The notes: generated by a model not told the origin, from the letters alone. Positions 42,810-51,524 are shown, counted from the first letter of the stretch. The stretch is DNA of 64,000 nucleotides from Hymenobacter arizonensis (GCF_900115775.1 NZ_FOXS01000002.1:62001-126000); one strand, 5' to 3'. Numbers and translations: made by a program.

Positions 42810-43247
42810 TTAGTTGCCGAGGGTGGTTTGGGTGCTGGTAGCAGCGGGCTTGCGCGGCGGGCGCACGCTGTAGGGCACAGGCACCTTGCTGGTGCGAATG
42901 TGCACGGGCATGCCGGGCGCCGCATAAACGTTGGCGTTGTCCAGCTCGCCGCGGGAAGTTGAGGCCCCGGCATTTCCGTATTCCCAGCCTTCGTTGGCAG
43001 AGGTGGCGCTGGTGGCAACAGCCGTTTGCAATTCTTCCAGAGCCGGCCAGCCATCGTTGATAACAGGTGACTTGGGGGCCGATTTCACAGCTACTTTCCG
43101 GGCCTTTTTGGCGGCGCGAGCCGAGGCATTGGCCGACTTAGCGGTGGCTTTGGCAGTCGATTTGGGGGTGGCTGCAGGAGCAGTTTGGGCGCTAGCCTCA
43201 GCTACTAAAAACACCGAGAGGGCGAGGGTAATGACGGAACGGAACAT
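42810..43247 (-). CDS. Exported low-complexity protein with APGMPV motif (2 of 3)
   Basis: This 145-residue protein starts MFRSVITLALSVFLVAEASA with cleavage after ASAQ. The middle is alanine- and lysine-rich (KSTAKATAKSANASARAAKK), then INDGWPALEEL, EGWEYGNAG and NVYAAPGMPVHIRTSKVPVP. ATG 43247 begins the signal peptide; the upstream frame extension is rejected. It shares the APGxPV block and general build with the genes at 42247 and 43414. Function unknown. Confidence 0.62.
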   Translation of the reverse strand: MFRSVITLALSVFLVAEASAQTAPAATPKSTAKATAKSANASARAAKKARKVAVKSAPKSPVINDGWPALEELQTAVATSATSANEGWEYGNAGASTSRGELDNANVYAAPGMPVHIRTSKVPVPYSVRPPRKPAATSTQTTLGN

Positions 43248-43331
43248 AGCTGGGAAGTGGATAAGTGAGTGGATGCTTACCCCAAAAACGAAAACCGTGC
43301 CGAAACATATTTCACACCCTAAATCACGCAA

Positions 43332-43374
43332 AACGGCCCGGAAACCCACTTTTATCGGGGGTTTCCGGGCCGTT
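43332..43374 (-). terminator. Hairpin with perfect 16-bp arms downstream of the 44091-43414 gene
   Basis: AACGGCCCGGAAACCC pairs exactly with its complement at 43359-43374. It lies 39 bp after the minus-strand stop at 43414. Confidence 0.75.
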
Positions 43375-43413
43375 AAATATCAAGCAGCTGTGTTGTAGCT
43401 CGAGGCAAGCAGC

Positions 43414-44091
43414 TTACCAGCCCGAGGGGGCGGCAGGTGCTTTTGCTTTGGTTTTAGCGGGAGCTGTTTTGTTGGTGGTGCCAGAGGCGGGAGCCGTTGC
43501 GCTCGGAGCGGCAGCGGGAGCAGTCATGGCATCGGCACCGGTGGCACCCGTACGGGGGGCTACCGCGCCGTTGGCGCCACTCGTGGCCTGGCTGGCACCC
43601 GTCATATCGCCGCCGGTTACTTGCGTGGGGGCAACGGCGGGGCGGTTGATTTTATTCATGCGATTTTGGCGACGCTCGCGCGCCGCGGCGGCGTCGTTGG
43701 CCATCACGCTACGGCCGCTTTGCAGCATCACCGGCGTGCCGGGAGCAGCCGACATGCCGGCGCGGTCGTTGCCGCCATTGCCGTTGCCTCCGCTGGTAGG
43801 ACCGGGCACGAAGCTGTTATCGGGGGGCGTAGAGGCCGTATTGCCTGGGTTCACATCGGGCTGAGCCGGTGCGCTGGGGTAGGGCGACACCGTACGTCCG
43901 TCGTTTTGCGGAGTCGCTTGGTTGCCGGGGGCACGGGTTTGGCCGCTGGTAGCAGCTTTCGTGGTCGTGGTTTTCTTGGTAGAGCTCTTCTTGGGAGCAC
44001 CCCAGGAATCGTCGGAACCCCAACCGGCTTGGGCAGAGGCGCCAGTGGCCACGGCCACGGTGAAGAATAACGAAAGCAACGTGCGTTTCAT
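43414..44091 (-). CDS. Exported low-complexity protein with APGTPV motif (3 of 3)
   Basis: This 225-residue protein starts MKRTLLSLFFTVAVATGASA with cleavage after SAQ. The mature part is disordered and rich in Ala, Thr, Pro, Gly: KKSSTKKTTTTKAATSGQTR, QPDVNPGNTASTPPDNS, GGNGNGGNDRAGMSAAPGTP then VMLQSGRSVMAND, and an alanine/proline tail ending KAPAAPSGW. It has the APGxPV block shared with its two neighbours. It also opens and closes with Trp-containing ends (GWGSDDSWGAP). Function unknown; secretion is the only firm call. Confidence 0.62.
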   Translation of the reverse strand: MKRTLLSLFFTVAVATGASAQAGWGSDDSWGAPKKSSTKKTTTTKAATSGQTRAPGNQATPQNDGRTVSPYPSAPAQPDVNPGNTASTPPDNSFVPGPTSGGNGNGGNDRAGMSAAPGTPVMLQSGRSVMANDAAAARERRQNRMNKINRPAVAPTQVTGGDMTGASQATSGANGAVAPRTGATGADAMTAPAAAPSATAPASGTTNKTAPAKTKAKAPAAPSGW

Positions 44092-44203
44092 AATAACAGA
44101 GGGATAAATGCCGAAGAAGGTTAGCGTCCGAATGAAGACGAAGCGTAGCAGATAAGTTCCGAATGCATACGCTAAAGGTTCGGACAGGGTACGCCTATTG
44201 CCC

Positions 44204-44211
44204 TAACTTTG
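44204..44211 (+). promoter_or_regulatory. -7 box TAACTTTG immediately before pheS
   Basis: The box ends 5 bp before ATG 44217. Standard spacing puts the transcription start at or within two bases of the ATG, giving a leaderless mRNA. Confidence 0.6.
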
Positions 44212-44216
44212 TGCCT

Positions 44217-45266
44217 ATGATGCAGGAATCCATTGCTAGCCTCGCGGCCGAAATTACGACAGCTGACTTAAGCAACGCCGCCCACCTCGATGCGTTTCGC
44301 ATCAGCTACCTCGGCCGCAAAGGCCGACTGGCCGATTTGTTCGACCAGCTCAAGACTGTGCCCGCCGAAGAAAAGCGCGCCGTGGGCCAGCAGCTCAACG
44401 CGTTAAAGCAGCAGGCCCAGGCCCGCTTCGACGAAGCCCAGCAAGCCGCCGAGGCTGCCACGGACAACGCGCCCGCTAATCCCGACTTTGATTATACCCT
44501 GCCGACCGTGCCCAACACCTTGGGCACTCGCCACCCGTTGAGCTTGGTGCGCGAAGAAATGATGCGCGTATTTGCGCGCATCGGCTTCGCCATCGCCGAA
44601 GGCCCGGAGATTGAGGACGACTGGCACAACTTCACCGCCCTCAACTTTCCCGAGAACCACCCGGCCCGCGACATGCAGGACACGTTTTTCGTGGCGCCCG
44701 CCGCGGGCGCCGAGCCTGGCACCCAGCCCCACCTGCTGCGTACCCACACCAGCACTGTGCAGGTGCGCGTGATGGAAACCGAGCCCCTGCCCATCCGGAA
44801 GGTGATGCCGGGCCGCGTGTTCCGCAACGAAGCCATTTCGGCCCGGGCGCACATGATGTTCCACCAGGTGGAGGGCATTTTTATTGACGAAGGCGTGAGC
44901 TTCGCCGACCTCAAGCAGACGGTGTACTACTTCGTGCAGGAGTTGTTTGGGCAGGACATCGACATTCGCTTCCGCCCTAGCTTCTTCCCGTTCACGGAGC
45001 CCAGCGCCGAGATTGATATCACCTGCCTCATTTGCAAGGGCGCTGGCTGCAACATTTGCAAGCAGTCAGGCTGGGTCGAAATCGGCGGCTGTGGCATGGT
45101 GGACCCCGCCGTGCTCGAAAACGCCAAAATTGACTCGGATAAATATTCGGGCTACGCCTGGGGCATGGGTATCGAGCGCATTGCCATGCTCAAGTACCAG
45201 ATAAAAGACCTGCGCCTGTTCACGGAGAACGACATGCGGTTCCTGCGGCAGTTCGAGGCGCTGTAG
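44217..45266 (+). CDS. pheS: Phenylalanine--tRNA ligase alpha subunit
   Basis: PheS (349 residues) is the catalytic subunit of the class II synthetase that charges tRNA-Phe. An N-terminal coiled coil (QLNALKQQAQARFDEAQQAA) is followed by the catalytic core: motif 1 HPLSLVREEMMRVFARIGFA, motif 2 MPGRVFRNEAISARAHMMFH, the Phe-binding FRPSFFPFTEPSAE, an internal cysteine cluster CLICKGAGCNICKQSGW, and motif 3 GYAWGMGIERIAML. ATG 44217 is chosen: the in-frame GTG or TTG starts upstream would overlap the promoter. pheT is not next to it, as in many Bacteroidota. A family-B hairpin follows. Confidence 0.98.
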   Translation: MMQESIASLAAEITTADLSNAAHLDAFRISYLGRKGRLADLFDQLKTVPAEEKRAVGQQLNALKQQAQARFDEAQQAAEAATDNAPANPDFDYTLPTVPNTLGTRHPLSLVREEMMRVFARIGFAIAEGPEIEDDWHNFTALNFPENHPARDMQDTFFVAPAAGAEPGTQPHLLRTHTSTVQVRVMETEPLPIRKVMPGRVFRNEAISARAHMMFHQVEGIFIDEGVSFADLKQTVYYFVQELFGQDIDIRFRPSFFPFTEPSAEIDITCLICKGAGCNICKQSGWVEIGGCGMVDPAVLENAKIDSDKYSGYAWGMGIERIAMLKYQIKDLRLFTENDMRFLRQFEAL

Positions 45267-45300
45267 GGCCCACAAAAACTGGTTGTTTTTGAGCATAAAT

Positions 45301-45401
45301 AAACGCCTGTCATCCTGAGCGGAGCGAAGGACCTTATCACGTAAGCACGAAAAGCGCAACGGTGATAAGGTCCTTCGCTCCGCTCAGGATGACAGGCGTT
45401 T
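45301..45401. repeat. Long inverted repeat, family B (copy 3), perfect 40-bp arms
   Basis: Positions 45301-45340 and 45362-45401 are exact reverse complements over 40 bp, beginning AAACGCCTGTCATCCTGAGC. The loop is 21 bp. It lies between pheS and the acyltransferase gene. Perfect arms suggest recent spread or selection. Confidence 0.95.
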
Positions 45402-45483
45402 GTAGCTACTCCTGGGTGATGGACTTCGTGAACATCAGCAATTGCCTATACAACCTTGGCGCGCCGTTTTGCATCTTGGGAGC

Positions 45484-46644
45484 ATGCCGCTTACCCAAGC
45501 CACTCCTGCCCCTACCCGCCTCGACCCATTCCTGAGCCAGAAGCTGCGGTTTTGGTCGTTGGTGGCAATGATTCTGCTCATCTACGTGCACGCTTACAAC
45601 CTGCACCCGCGCTACCTGCAGCCGTTCACGCCGGTGCAGGAACCGCTCACGCCGGGCACGTGGCTGCAATATTTCTTGGCCAATGGGCTGCTGCGGTTTC
45701 GCATTCCGATTCTGTTTGCCATTTCGGGCTACCTCTTCGCCCTGCGCGATGGCGCCGAGCCGCACAAACAGCGGGTGAAGCGGCGGTTGCGCACGCTCGG
45801 GCTGCCCTATTTGCTGTGGAGCTTGATTTGGCTGGCGGTGCTGTGGGGGCTCGAGCAATTTCCGGTGACACGCCAGGCCATTGTTGATGCGGAAATCAGC
45901 CCGTTTTGGCCGCGGCAGCTGCTGAGCCAACTCACAGTGAGCGAGTTGCTGGTGCGCTGGCTGGTGCTGCCCGCGGCGTTTCAATTGTGGTTTTTGCGCA
46001 GCCTGCTGTTGTACAACTTGGCATATCCGTGGCTGAAAAAGGCGGTGTTGCGGCGGCCGAAAGTTTATTTCGGAATAGTGGGCGTGCTGTGGCTTGCCAT
46101 GTTTAGCCTGCCGCCAATTTTTGAGGCCGAGGGCTTATTGTTTTTTGGGTTGGGCGTGTGGCTGGCGCTGCGCAATAAAGACGTGCTGACGCCGCCGCGG
46201 TGGTTCCGGCCGTGGCTGTTTGCGGGGGTGTGGGTGGGGGCTTCGGCCTTGCAGACCTGGCTGGCTTTTCAAGGCGGAAATGGGTTTCAATTGCCCATGG
46301 CCCTAGGTATGCTCACGCTGCACAAAGTGGGCGAAGCCAGCGGCATGCTTACCGCGTGGTTTGCCCTGAATGGGCTGGTGCGGTGGTTTATGGCTTGGGG
46401 CTGGTTTCGCTGGCTCACGGGCTTTTCGTTTATGATTTACGTGCTGCACGTGCCCTTTGTGAACTATGCTACTGAGTTGGTGTTGCGGTACGGACGCGGA
46501 GTACCTCACCTTCATTTGCTTACCTACCTATGCCTGCCGCTGCTGGTAATACTGGCGAGCGTGGGGCTGGGCGCACTGCTACGGTGGGCGGTGCCAGGCA
46601 TTTATGCCACGCTCACCGGTGGGCGGGGACTCGCTACGTCGTAA
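45484..46644 (+). CDS. Acyltransferase family membrane protein
   Basis: This 386-residue integral membrane protein belongs to the Acyltransferase_3 family, which O-acylates sugars or glycolipids. It starts MPLTQATPAPTRLDPFLSQK with the first helix FWSLVAMILLIYVHAYNL; the family His is in VHAYN. Then about ten helices follow, with FRIPILFAISGYLFALRDG, LWFLRSLLLYNLAY and FMIYVLHVPFVNYATELVL, all typical. ATG 45484 fits the usual N-terminal length. The acceptor is unknown; surface polysaccharide is likely. It stands alone between a family-B hairpin and rimO. Confidence 0.88.
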   Translation: MPLTQATPAPTRLDPFLSQKLRFWSLVAMILLIYVHAYNLHPRYLQPFTPVQEPLTPGTWLQYFLANGLLRFRIPILFAISGYLFALRDGAEPHKQRVKRRLRTLGLPYLLWSLIWLAVLWGLEQFPVTRQAIVDAEISPFWPRQLLSQLTVSELLVRWLVLPAAFQLWFLRSLLLYNLAYPWLKKAVLRRPKVYFGIVGVLWLAMFSLPPIFEAEGLLFFGLGVWLALRNKDVLTPPRWFRPWLFAGVWVGASALQTWLAFQGGNGFQLPMALGMLTLHKVGEASGMLTAWFALNGLVRWFMAWGWFRWLTGFSFMIYVLHVPFVNYATELVLRYGRGVPHLHLLTYLCLPLLVILASVGLGALLRWAVPGIYATLTGGRGLATS

Positions 46645-46649
46645 ATTTG
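46642..46649 (+). promoter_or_regulatory. Possible -7 box TAAATTTG upstream of rimO
   Basis: It matches TAnnTTTG and its first three bases are the stop codon of the acyltransferase. It lies 124 bp before ATG 46774. Confidence 0.4.
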
Positions 46650-46773
46650 TAGCCCCAAAAGGACTGCCCACCTCCGGCGTCTTATATCAGGCTTTTATTT
46701 CAGCCCTTCCCGGCTGGCCGCTACCCCTACGAAATCCGCCTATCGGGCGCGTATTCCGACAAAATCGTGATTC

Positions 46774-48087
46774 ATGAAGGTTAGAAATCAAACCACCAAT
46801 AAAGTAAACGTCATCACCCTGGGCTGCTCCAAGAACATAGTGGACAGCGAAGTTTTGATGGGCCAGCTCCAGGCCAACGACTTCGACGTGACCCACGAAG
46901 CGGAGAAGTCGGACGCCAACATCGTTATTATCAACACCTGCGGCTTCATCGACAACGCCAAGCAGGAAAGCATCGACACCATCCTGCGCTACGCGGATGA
47001 GAAGGAAGCCGGCCGCCTCGATAAGCTCTATGTAACGGGCTGCCTCTCGCAGCGCTACAAAGACGAGCTGGAAGTGGAAATCCCGCAGGTAGATGCCTAT
47101 TTCGGCACGCTGGAGCTGCCCCAGATGCTGAAGGTGCTCAACGCCGACTACAAGCACGAGCTCATCGGCGAGCGCCTCATCACCACGCCGCGCCACTACG
47201 CCTACTTCAAAATTGCCGAGGGCTGCAACCGCCCCTGCTCGTTCTGCGCCATCCCACTGATGCGCGGCAAGCACGTAGACCGGCCTATCGAGGACCTGGT
47301 GAAGGAAGCAAAGCGCCTGGCCGGCATGGGCACCAAGGAGCTGATTCTCATAGCCCAGGACCTGACCTACTACGGCCTGCAGGCCTACGGCGAGCGCAAG
47401 CTGGCCGACTTGCTCCGCAACCTCTCCGATGTAAACGGCATCGACTGGATTCGCCTGCAATACGCCTACCCCTCGCAGTTCCCGCTGGATGCGCTGGACG
47501 TGATGGCCGAGCGCGACAACATCTGCAAATACCTCGATATGCCCCTGCAGCACGGTTCCGACAACATGCTCAAGAGCATGCGCCGCGGCATCACCAAGCG
47601 CCGCACCATAGAGCTGGTGGATACCATTCGGCAGCGCGTACCGGGAATTGCCCTGCGCACCACGCTCATCAGCGGCCACCCCGGTGAAACTGAGCAGGAT
47701 TTCCGCGAGATGTACGATTTTGTGGAGCAAACCCGCTTCGAGCGCCTGGGCATCTTCACGTACTCGCACGAGGAGAACACGCACTCGCACACCCTCGTCG
47801 ACGACGTGCCGGCCGAGCTGAAGCAGGAGCGCGCCGACGCCATCATGGAGCTGCAGCAGGGCATTTCGATGGAGTTGAACGAAGCGCGGGTGGGCCAGAC
47901 CTACAAGGTGCTGTTCGACCGCAAGGAAAGCGGCCATTTCGTGGGCCGCACCGAATTTGACTCGCCGGAAGTTGACAATGAAGTGCTGGTGCCGGTGGAG
48001 CGCGACACGTTTGTGCGGCTGGGTGATTTCGCGAATGTGAAGATTACGGCCGCTACCGACTTCGACCTGTACGGCAAGCTTGTCTAA
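46774..48087 (+). CDS. rimO: Ribosomal protein S12 methylthiotransferase
   Basis: RimO (437 residues) is a radical-SAM methylthiotransferase that modifies a conserved aspartate of ribosomal protein S12. The N-terminal (UPF0004) cluster cysteines are Cys18 (LGCSKNIVDSE), Cys56 (NTCGFID) and Cys90 (VTGCLSQ). The radical-SAM cysteines are Cys151, Cys155 and Cys158 (EGCNRPCSFC). A TRAM domain closes the protein. The pattern KNIVDSEVLMG separates RimO from MiaB. ATG 46774 is the start. Its last codon and stop lie inside the left arm of inverted repeat F. Confidence 0.97.
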   Translation: MKVRNQTTNKVNVITLGCSKNIVDSEVLMGQLQANDFDVTHEAEKSDANIVIINTCGFIDNAKQESIDTILRYADEKEAGRLDKLYVTGCLSQRYKDELEVEIPQVDAYFGTLELPQMLKVLNADYKHELIGERLITTPRHYAYFKIAEGCNRPCSFCAIPLMRGKHVDRPIEDLVKEAKRLAGMGTKELILIAQDLTYYGLQAYGERKLADLLRNLSDVNGIDWIRLQYAYPSQFPLDALDVMAERDNICKYLDMPLQHGSDNMLKSMRRGITKRRTIELVDTIRQRVPGIALRTTLISGHPGETEQDFREMYDFVEQTRFERLGIFTYSHEENTHSHTLVDDVPAELKQERADAIMELQQGISMELNEARVGQTYKVLFDRKESGHFVGRTEFDSPEVDNEVLVPVERDTFVRLGDFANVKITAATDFDLYGKLV

Positions 48088-48342
48088 ACCACGGATTGGC
48101 TACGCCGACCTTCGGTTCATTCGGATTAAGCGGGTTTCACGGATTTTGTGGATGGCGCTAATTGGTGTAACCACTGATGCTTATCGCGCTTTTCTCAATA
48201 TTTAAATTATCAAAAGGCAGCCGAGTGGCTGCCTTTTTTGTTAAAGCCCGACCTTCGTGCCATCAATGCCGAAACACGCGGTTTTGTGCCGTCCACAAAA
48301 TCCGTGAAATCCGCTTAATCCGAATGAATCCGTGGTTCAGAC
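48081..48342. repeat. Inverted repeat, family F, spanning the rimO-bshC gap
   Basis: The left arm (48081-48154) and right arm (48289-48342) pair over more than 45 bp, with core CATTCGGATTAAGCGG and TTTCACGGATTTTGTGGA. The left arm has an extra 20 bp (GGCTACGCCGACCTTCGGTT) absent from the right. The left arm includes the stop codon of rimO; the right arm includes the GTG start codon of bshC. A terminator sits between the arms. Confidence 0.92.
48212..48239 (+). terminator. Terminator inside repeat F, after rimO
   Basis: AAAAGGCAGCC-GAGT-GGCTGCCTTTTTT, a classic small terminator. Confidence 0.9.
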
Positions 48343-49924
48343 AATTTCTTACGCCGAAACCGGCTCCTTCTCCGGTCTCCTGACCGACTACATTGCCCAG
48401 AAGCCTTCTTTGGCGCCCTTTTACAACCGCTGGCCGGCACTGGAAAACTTTGCTGCTCAGATTGAAGAGAAGAAAGCCGCTTACACACCCGAGGCCCGCC
48501 GACGCCTGGTAGCTGCCCTGCGCGACCAGTACGGCCTGGCGCCCGAGCCCGAGCCGGCCATTGAGGAAAGCCTGCTGCTGCTGCGTGAGCCCACTACGTT
48601 CACCGTCACCACCGGGCACCAGCTCAACCTGCTCACCGGGCCGCTGTACTTCATATACAAGATTGTGTCGGCCATCAAATTGGCCCGCCAACTCAAAGAG
48701 GCTTACCCGGAGTACGACTTCGTGCCGGTGTACTGGATGGCCACTGAAGACCACGACTTCGCCGAAATCAACCACTTCTCGCTGTTCGGCAAAACCTATT
48801 CCTGGGACGCAGCCAACCCCGGCGGGCCCGTGGGCCGGCTGCCACTCGATGGCTTCGCCGAACAGCTGCTGAGCCAGTTGCCGCCCGAGGTGCCGGCCGC
48901 CTTCCACAAGGCTTATACCGAATCGAAAAACCTAGCCGAAGCCACTCGCAAGCTCGCCGATACGCTGTTTGGCGAGTTCGGCCTGGTGACCCTGGATGCT
49001 GACCGGCCCGGCCTGAAGCAGGCGCTGGTGCCGCTGCTGGAGAAGGAAATTTCGGAGCACGTCTCCAACGCTGCCGTGCAGGCCACCAACGCGCAGCTCA
49101 CGGCCGCTGGCTACAAGCCGCAGGTGTACTCGCGGCCCATCAACCTGTTTTTTATCACCGATGAAGGCAAGCGCGAACGGCTGGAGCCCGACACCAGCGG
49201 TGCCGACTGTGTGGAGGTGACCATCCGCAACACGGCCCGCTGCCACAGCCAGGCAGAGTTGCTGGCGCTGGCCAAGCAGCACCCCGAGCAGTTCAGCCCC
49301 AACGTGGTGCTGCGGCCGGTGTACCAGGAAATTCTGCTGCCCAACCTCGTGTACATCGGTGGCGCGGCCGAGGTGGCGTATTGGTTTCAGCTGAAGGAAG
49401 TGTTTGCGGCATTTGGTGTGCCCATGCCCATCGTGCTGCCCCGTAACTCGGCCGAGTACATCAGCCGCGCCAATGCCGGCAAGTTGAAGAAGCTGGGCCT
49501 GACGTGGCGCGAGATTTTCAAGCCGCTGCCGGAGCTGAAGAAGCAGGTGGGCGCAGCCCTGGGCCAGGAAGAAATTAGCCTCAAGGCCCAGCAGCAGGCG
49601 CTGGCCGCTGCTTTCCAGCAAGTGCAGGACGTGGCCCAGCGCCTCGACCCTACTTTGGTGAAGACCGTGGCCGCCGAAGCGCAGAAAGCCGCCGCGGGCC
49701 TCGCTGGCCTCGAAAAGCGCCTGAGCAAGGCCGCCGAAACCAAGCACGAAACGGCCTACACGCAGCTCACGGCGCTCAAGGAGAAGCTGTTTCCGAGCGG
49801 AGGACTGCAGGAGCGCAGCGAAAACGTGCTGAGCATTCTAATTAACAACCCGGAGTTTATCCGGGATTTGCTCGAAGCGTTTGAGCCGCTGAAGCTGGAG
49901 TTCACGGTGCTGGAGGAAGAATAA
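48332..49924 (+). CDS. bshC: Bacillithiol biosynthesis cysteine-adding enzyme BshC
   Basis: BshC (530 residues) adds cysteine to glucosaminyl-malate, the last step of bacillithiol synthesis. The N-terminal core has the family pattern ISYAETGSFSGLLTDYIAQ and TTGHQLNLLTGP (residues 93-104), a Rossmann-like fold with FVPVYWMATEDHDFAEINHF, and NLVYIGGAAEVAYWFQL. A long C-terminal coiled coil (about 400-500) follows. The start is GTG 48332; there is no other start codon between it and the in-frame stop at 48305. That GTG lies in the right arm of repeat F. ytxJ at 31906 is a likely pathway partner. Confidence 0.94.
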   Translation: MVQTISYAETGSFSGLLTDYIAQKPSLAPFYNRWPALENFAAQIEEKKAAYTPEARRRLVAALRDQYGLAPEPEPAIEESLLLLREPTTFTVTTGHQLNLLTGPLYFIYKIVSAIKLARQLKEAYPEYDFVPVYWMATEDHDFAEINHFSLFGKTYSWDAANPGGPVGRLPLDGFAEQLLSQLPPEVPAAFHKAYTESKNLAEATRKLADTLFGEFGLVTLDADRPGLKQALVPLLEKEISEHVSNAAVQATNAQLTAAGYKPQVYSRPINLFFITDEGKRERLEPDTSGADCVEVTIRNTARCHSQAELLALAKQHPEQFSPNVVLRPVYQEILLPNLVYIGGAAEVAYWFQLKEVFAAFGVPMPIVLPRNSAEYISRANAGKLKKLGLTWREIFKPLPELKKQVGAALGQEEISLKAQQQALAAAFQQVQDVAQRLDPTLVKTVAAEAQKAAAGLAGLEKRLSKAAETKHETAYTQLTALKEKLFPSGGLQERSENVLSILINNPEFIRDLLEAFEPLKLEFTVLEEE

Positions 49925-50019
49925 AGCTATGCGGCTAAAGCCAGGGCATGCAACCCGGATGGTTGTTAGTGCATCTGCCGGGCACAGGCCAAGGAAAGCC
50001 TGCCATTTTAAGCTTCGCT

Positions 50020-50883
50020 ATGTGCACCTCCTTTTTTCTGCTTGTTTCTTTTTGGCTGATGGTCACGGCGGCGGCGGCCCAAACCATCAGCGGTTCCATT
50101 ACCAACACGGCCACCCAGGAAGGCTTGCCCTACGTCAATATTGGGGTAGTGGGCAAAGACCTTGGCACGGTAAGTAATGAGTCGGGATATTATAAGCTCG
50201 TCTTTAGGGCGGATTTAGCTAACGACACCGTGCGCGTGTCAAGCCTTGGCTACCGAACCCGCCTCCTTACGTTGCGCGAACTTCTAGCTCAGCCCAACGT
50301 GGCTTTGACGCCGGAGAGTGTGCCACTTGCTGAAGTGCTCGTAAAAGGCAAGTCCAGGTTCCGTCGCACCCACACGTTGGGCAATACAGGCAATTCCGAG
50401 ATGGCCACCAACACCCTATCCAGCAATAGCCTGGGCTCACAGGTCGGCACGGTCATCAAGCTCAACAGGCAGCCCACCAAGCTGCTAAACGCTGTTTTCA
50501 ATATTGCGCGCAGCTCGCCGGGGCAGGTCACTTTTCGAGTGAATATCTATCGACTCGACGCGCGCGGCTTGCCCACGGAAACGAAGCTTTTAAACCGCAA
50601 CGTCATTGTCAGCAGCCCCATTGTCCGAGGCCCGATTACGGTGGATTTGAGTGCTGACCAGTTGGTGCTGAGCGAGGACTTTTTTCTGGCTATTGAGATG
50701 ATAAAATGGGTGGATGCCGCTCCTTCGGGCGCCGAGTTTGCCTTCTCAGCGGCAGTGGGCTACTCCCACAACGAAATCTACTACCGCAAAGGAAGCCAGG
50801 CGCTCTGGAAAAGGGCCTCGGTTGGGGCGCTGCTGGCAGGTATGCAGCCCAAGCTCAGCTTCTACGTGACGGTGAACGACTGA
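50020..50883 (+). CDS. Exported protein with carboxypeptidase-like regulatory domain
   Basis: This 287-residue protein starts MCTSFFLLVSFWLMVTAAAA with cleavage before QTISGSITN. The mature N-terminus is a carboxypeptidase-D-type beta-sandwich: ISGSITNTATQEGLPYVNIG, VSNESGYYKLVF, VRVSSLGYRTRLL. The remaining part has FRVNIYRLDARGLPTETKLL and VDLSADQLVLSEDFFLAIEM and is of unknown family. ATG 50020 is taken for the signal peptide; the earlier frame from 49948 is less likely. Its stop overlaps the start of the next gene (TGATG), so the two are coupled. Confidence 0.82.
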   Translation: MCTSFFLLVSFWLMVTAAAAQTISGSITNTATQEGLPYVNIGVVGKDLGTVSNESGYYKLVFRADLANDTVRVSSLGYRTRLLTLRELLAQPNVALTPESVPLAEVLVKGKSRFRRTHTLGNTGNSEMATNTLSSNSLGSQVGTVIKLNRQPTKLLNAVFNIARSSPGQVTFRVNIYRLDARGLPTETKLLNRNVIVSSPIVRGPITVDLSADQLVLSEDFFLAIEMIKWVDAAPSGAEFAFSAAVGYSHNEIYYRKGSQALWKRASVGALLAGMQPKLSFYVTVND

Positions 50884-51524
50884 TGCGACCCGCTTCTAAG
50901 TTTTCGAAGAATCGCCGATTGATGGAACAGCTCACCAAAGCCACCCTGCGTCGCGCCGCCCTTGCCCGCCGCGCCGTCTTATCGCCCGACGAGGTCCAGT
51001 TTCGCAGCGAGCGGCTTTGTGAGCAGCTAATCCAGCATTTCCCAATGGCGCAGTGGCGCTGGCTGCACCTGTTTCTGCCATTGGCCAAGCAGAAGGAGCC
51101 AGATACCTGGCGCATCATCCACCGCATTTGGGCTGAGAAACTGCCGGTGCGCCTGGCCGTGCCCGTGGTGCAGGCCGATGGCATCTCGCTCAGGCACTAC
51201 GAGCTGACGCCCGACACGCCGTTGCACCAAAACCGCTGGGGCATTCCCGAGCCGGTGGCCACTGCCGAAACTGAAGTTTTCCCCGCAACGCTCGATGCCG
51301 TGCTCGTGCCGCTGCTGGCCGTGGACGCGGCCGGCCACCGCGTGGGCTACGGCGGAGGGTTCTATGACCGTTTTCTGGCCGAATGTGGCCCCGATACCGA
51401 ATTTATTGGCCTGAGTGTGCTCGATGAAGCTCCCGTGGCGCGCATCGGCGACGTGCTGCCCACCGATGTGGCTTTGCACGCCTGCCTCACTCCCGCGGGA
51501 ATCCAGCGGTTTAGGGCATCCTAA
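50883..51524 (+). CDS. 5-formyltetrahydrofolate cyclo-ligase
   Basis: This 213-residue enzyme converts 5-formyltetrahydrofolate to methenyltetrahydrofolate using ATP, which recycles a folate storage form. The signature is GHRVGYGGGFYDRFLAECG (about residues 154-172). The nucleotide-binding region includes VRLAVPVVQADG and the C-terminal LDAVLVPLLAVDA. ATG 50883 overlaps the upstream stop by one base, supporting coupling; ATG 50922 (MEQLTKATLRR) is an equally plausible start and would give 200 residues, closer to the usual length. Confidence 0.92.
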   Translation: MRPASKFSKNRRLMEQLTKATLRRAALARRAVLSPDEVQFRSERLCEQLIQHFPMAQWRWLHLFLPLAKQKEPDTWRIIHRIWAEKLPVRLAVPVVQADGISLRHYELTPDTPLHQNRWGIPEPVATAETEVFPATLDAVLVPLLAVDAAGHRVGYGGGFYDRFLAECGPDTEFIGLSVLDEAPVARIGDVLPTDVALHACLTPAGIQRFRAS

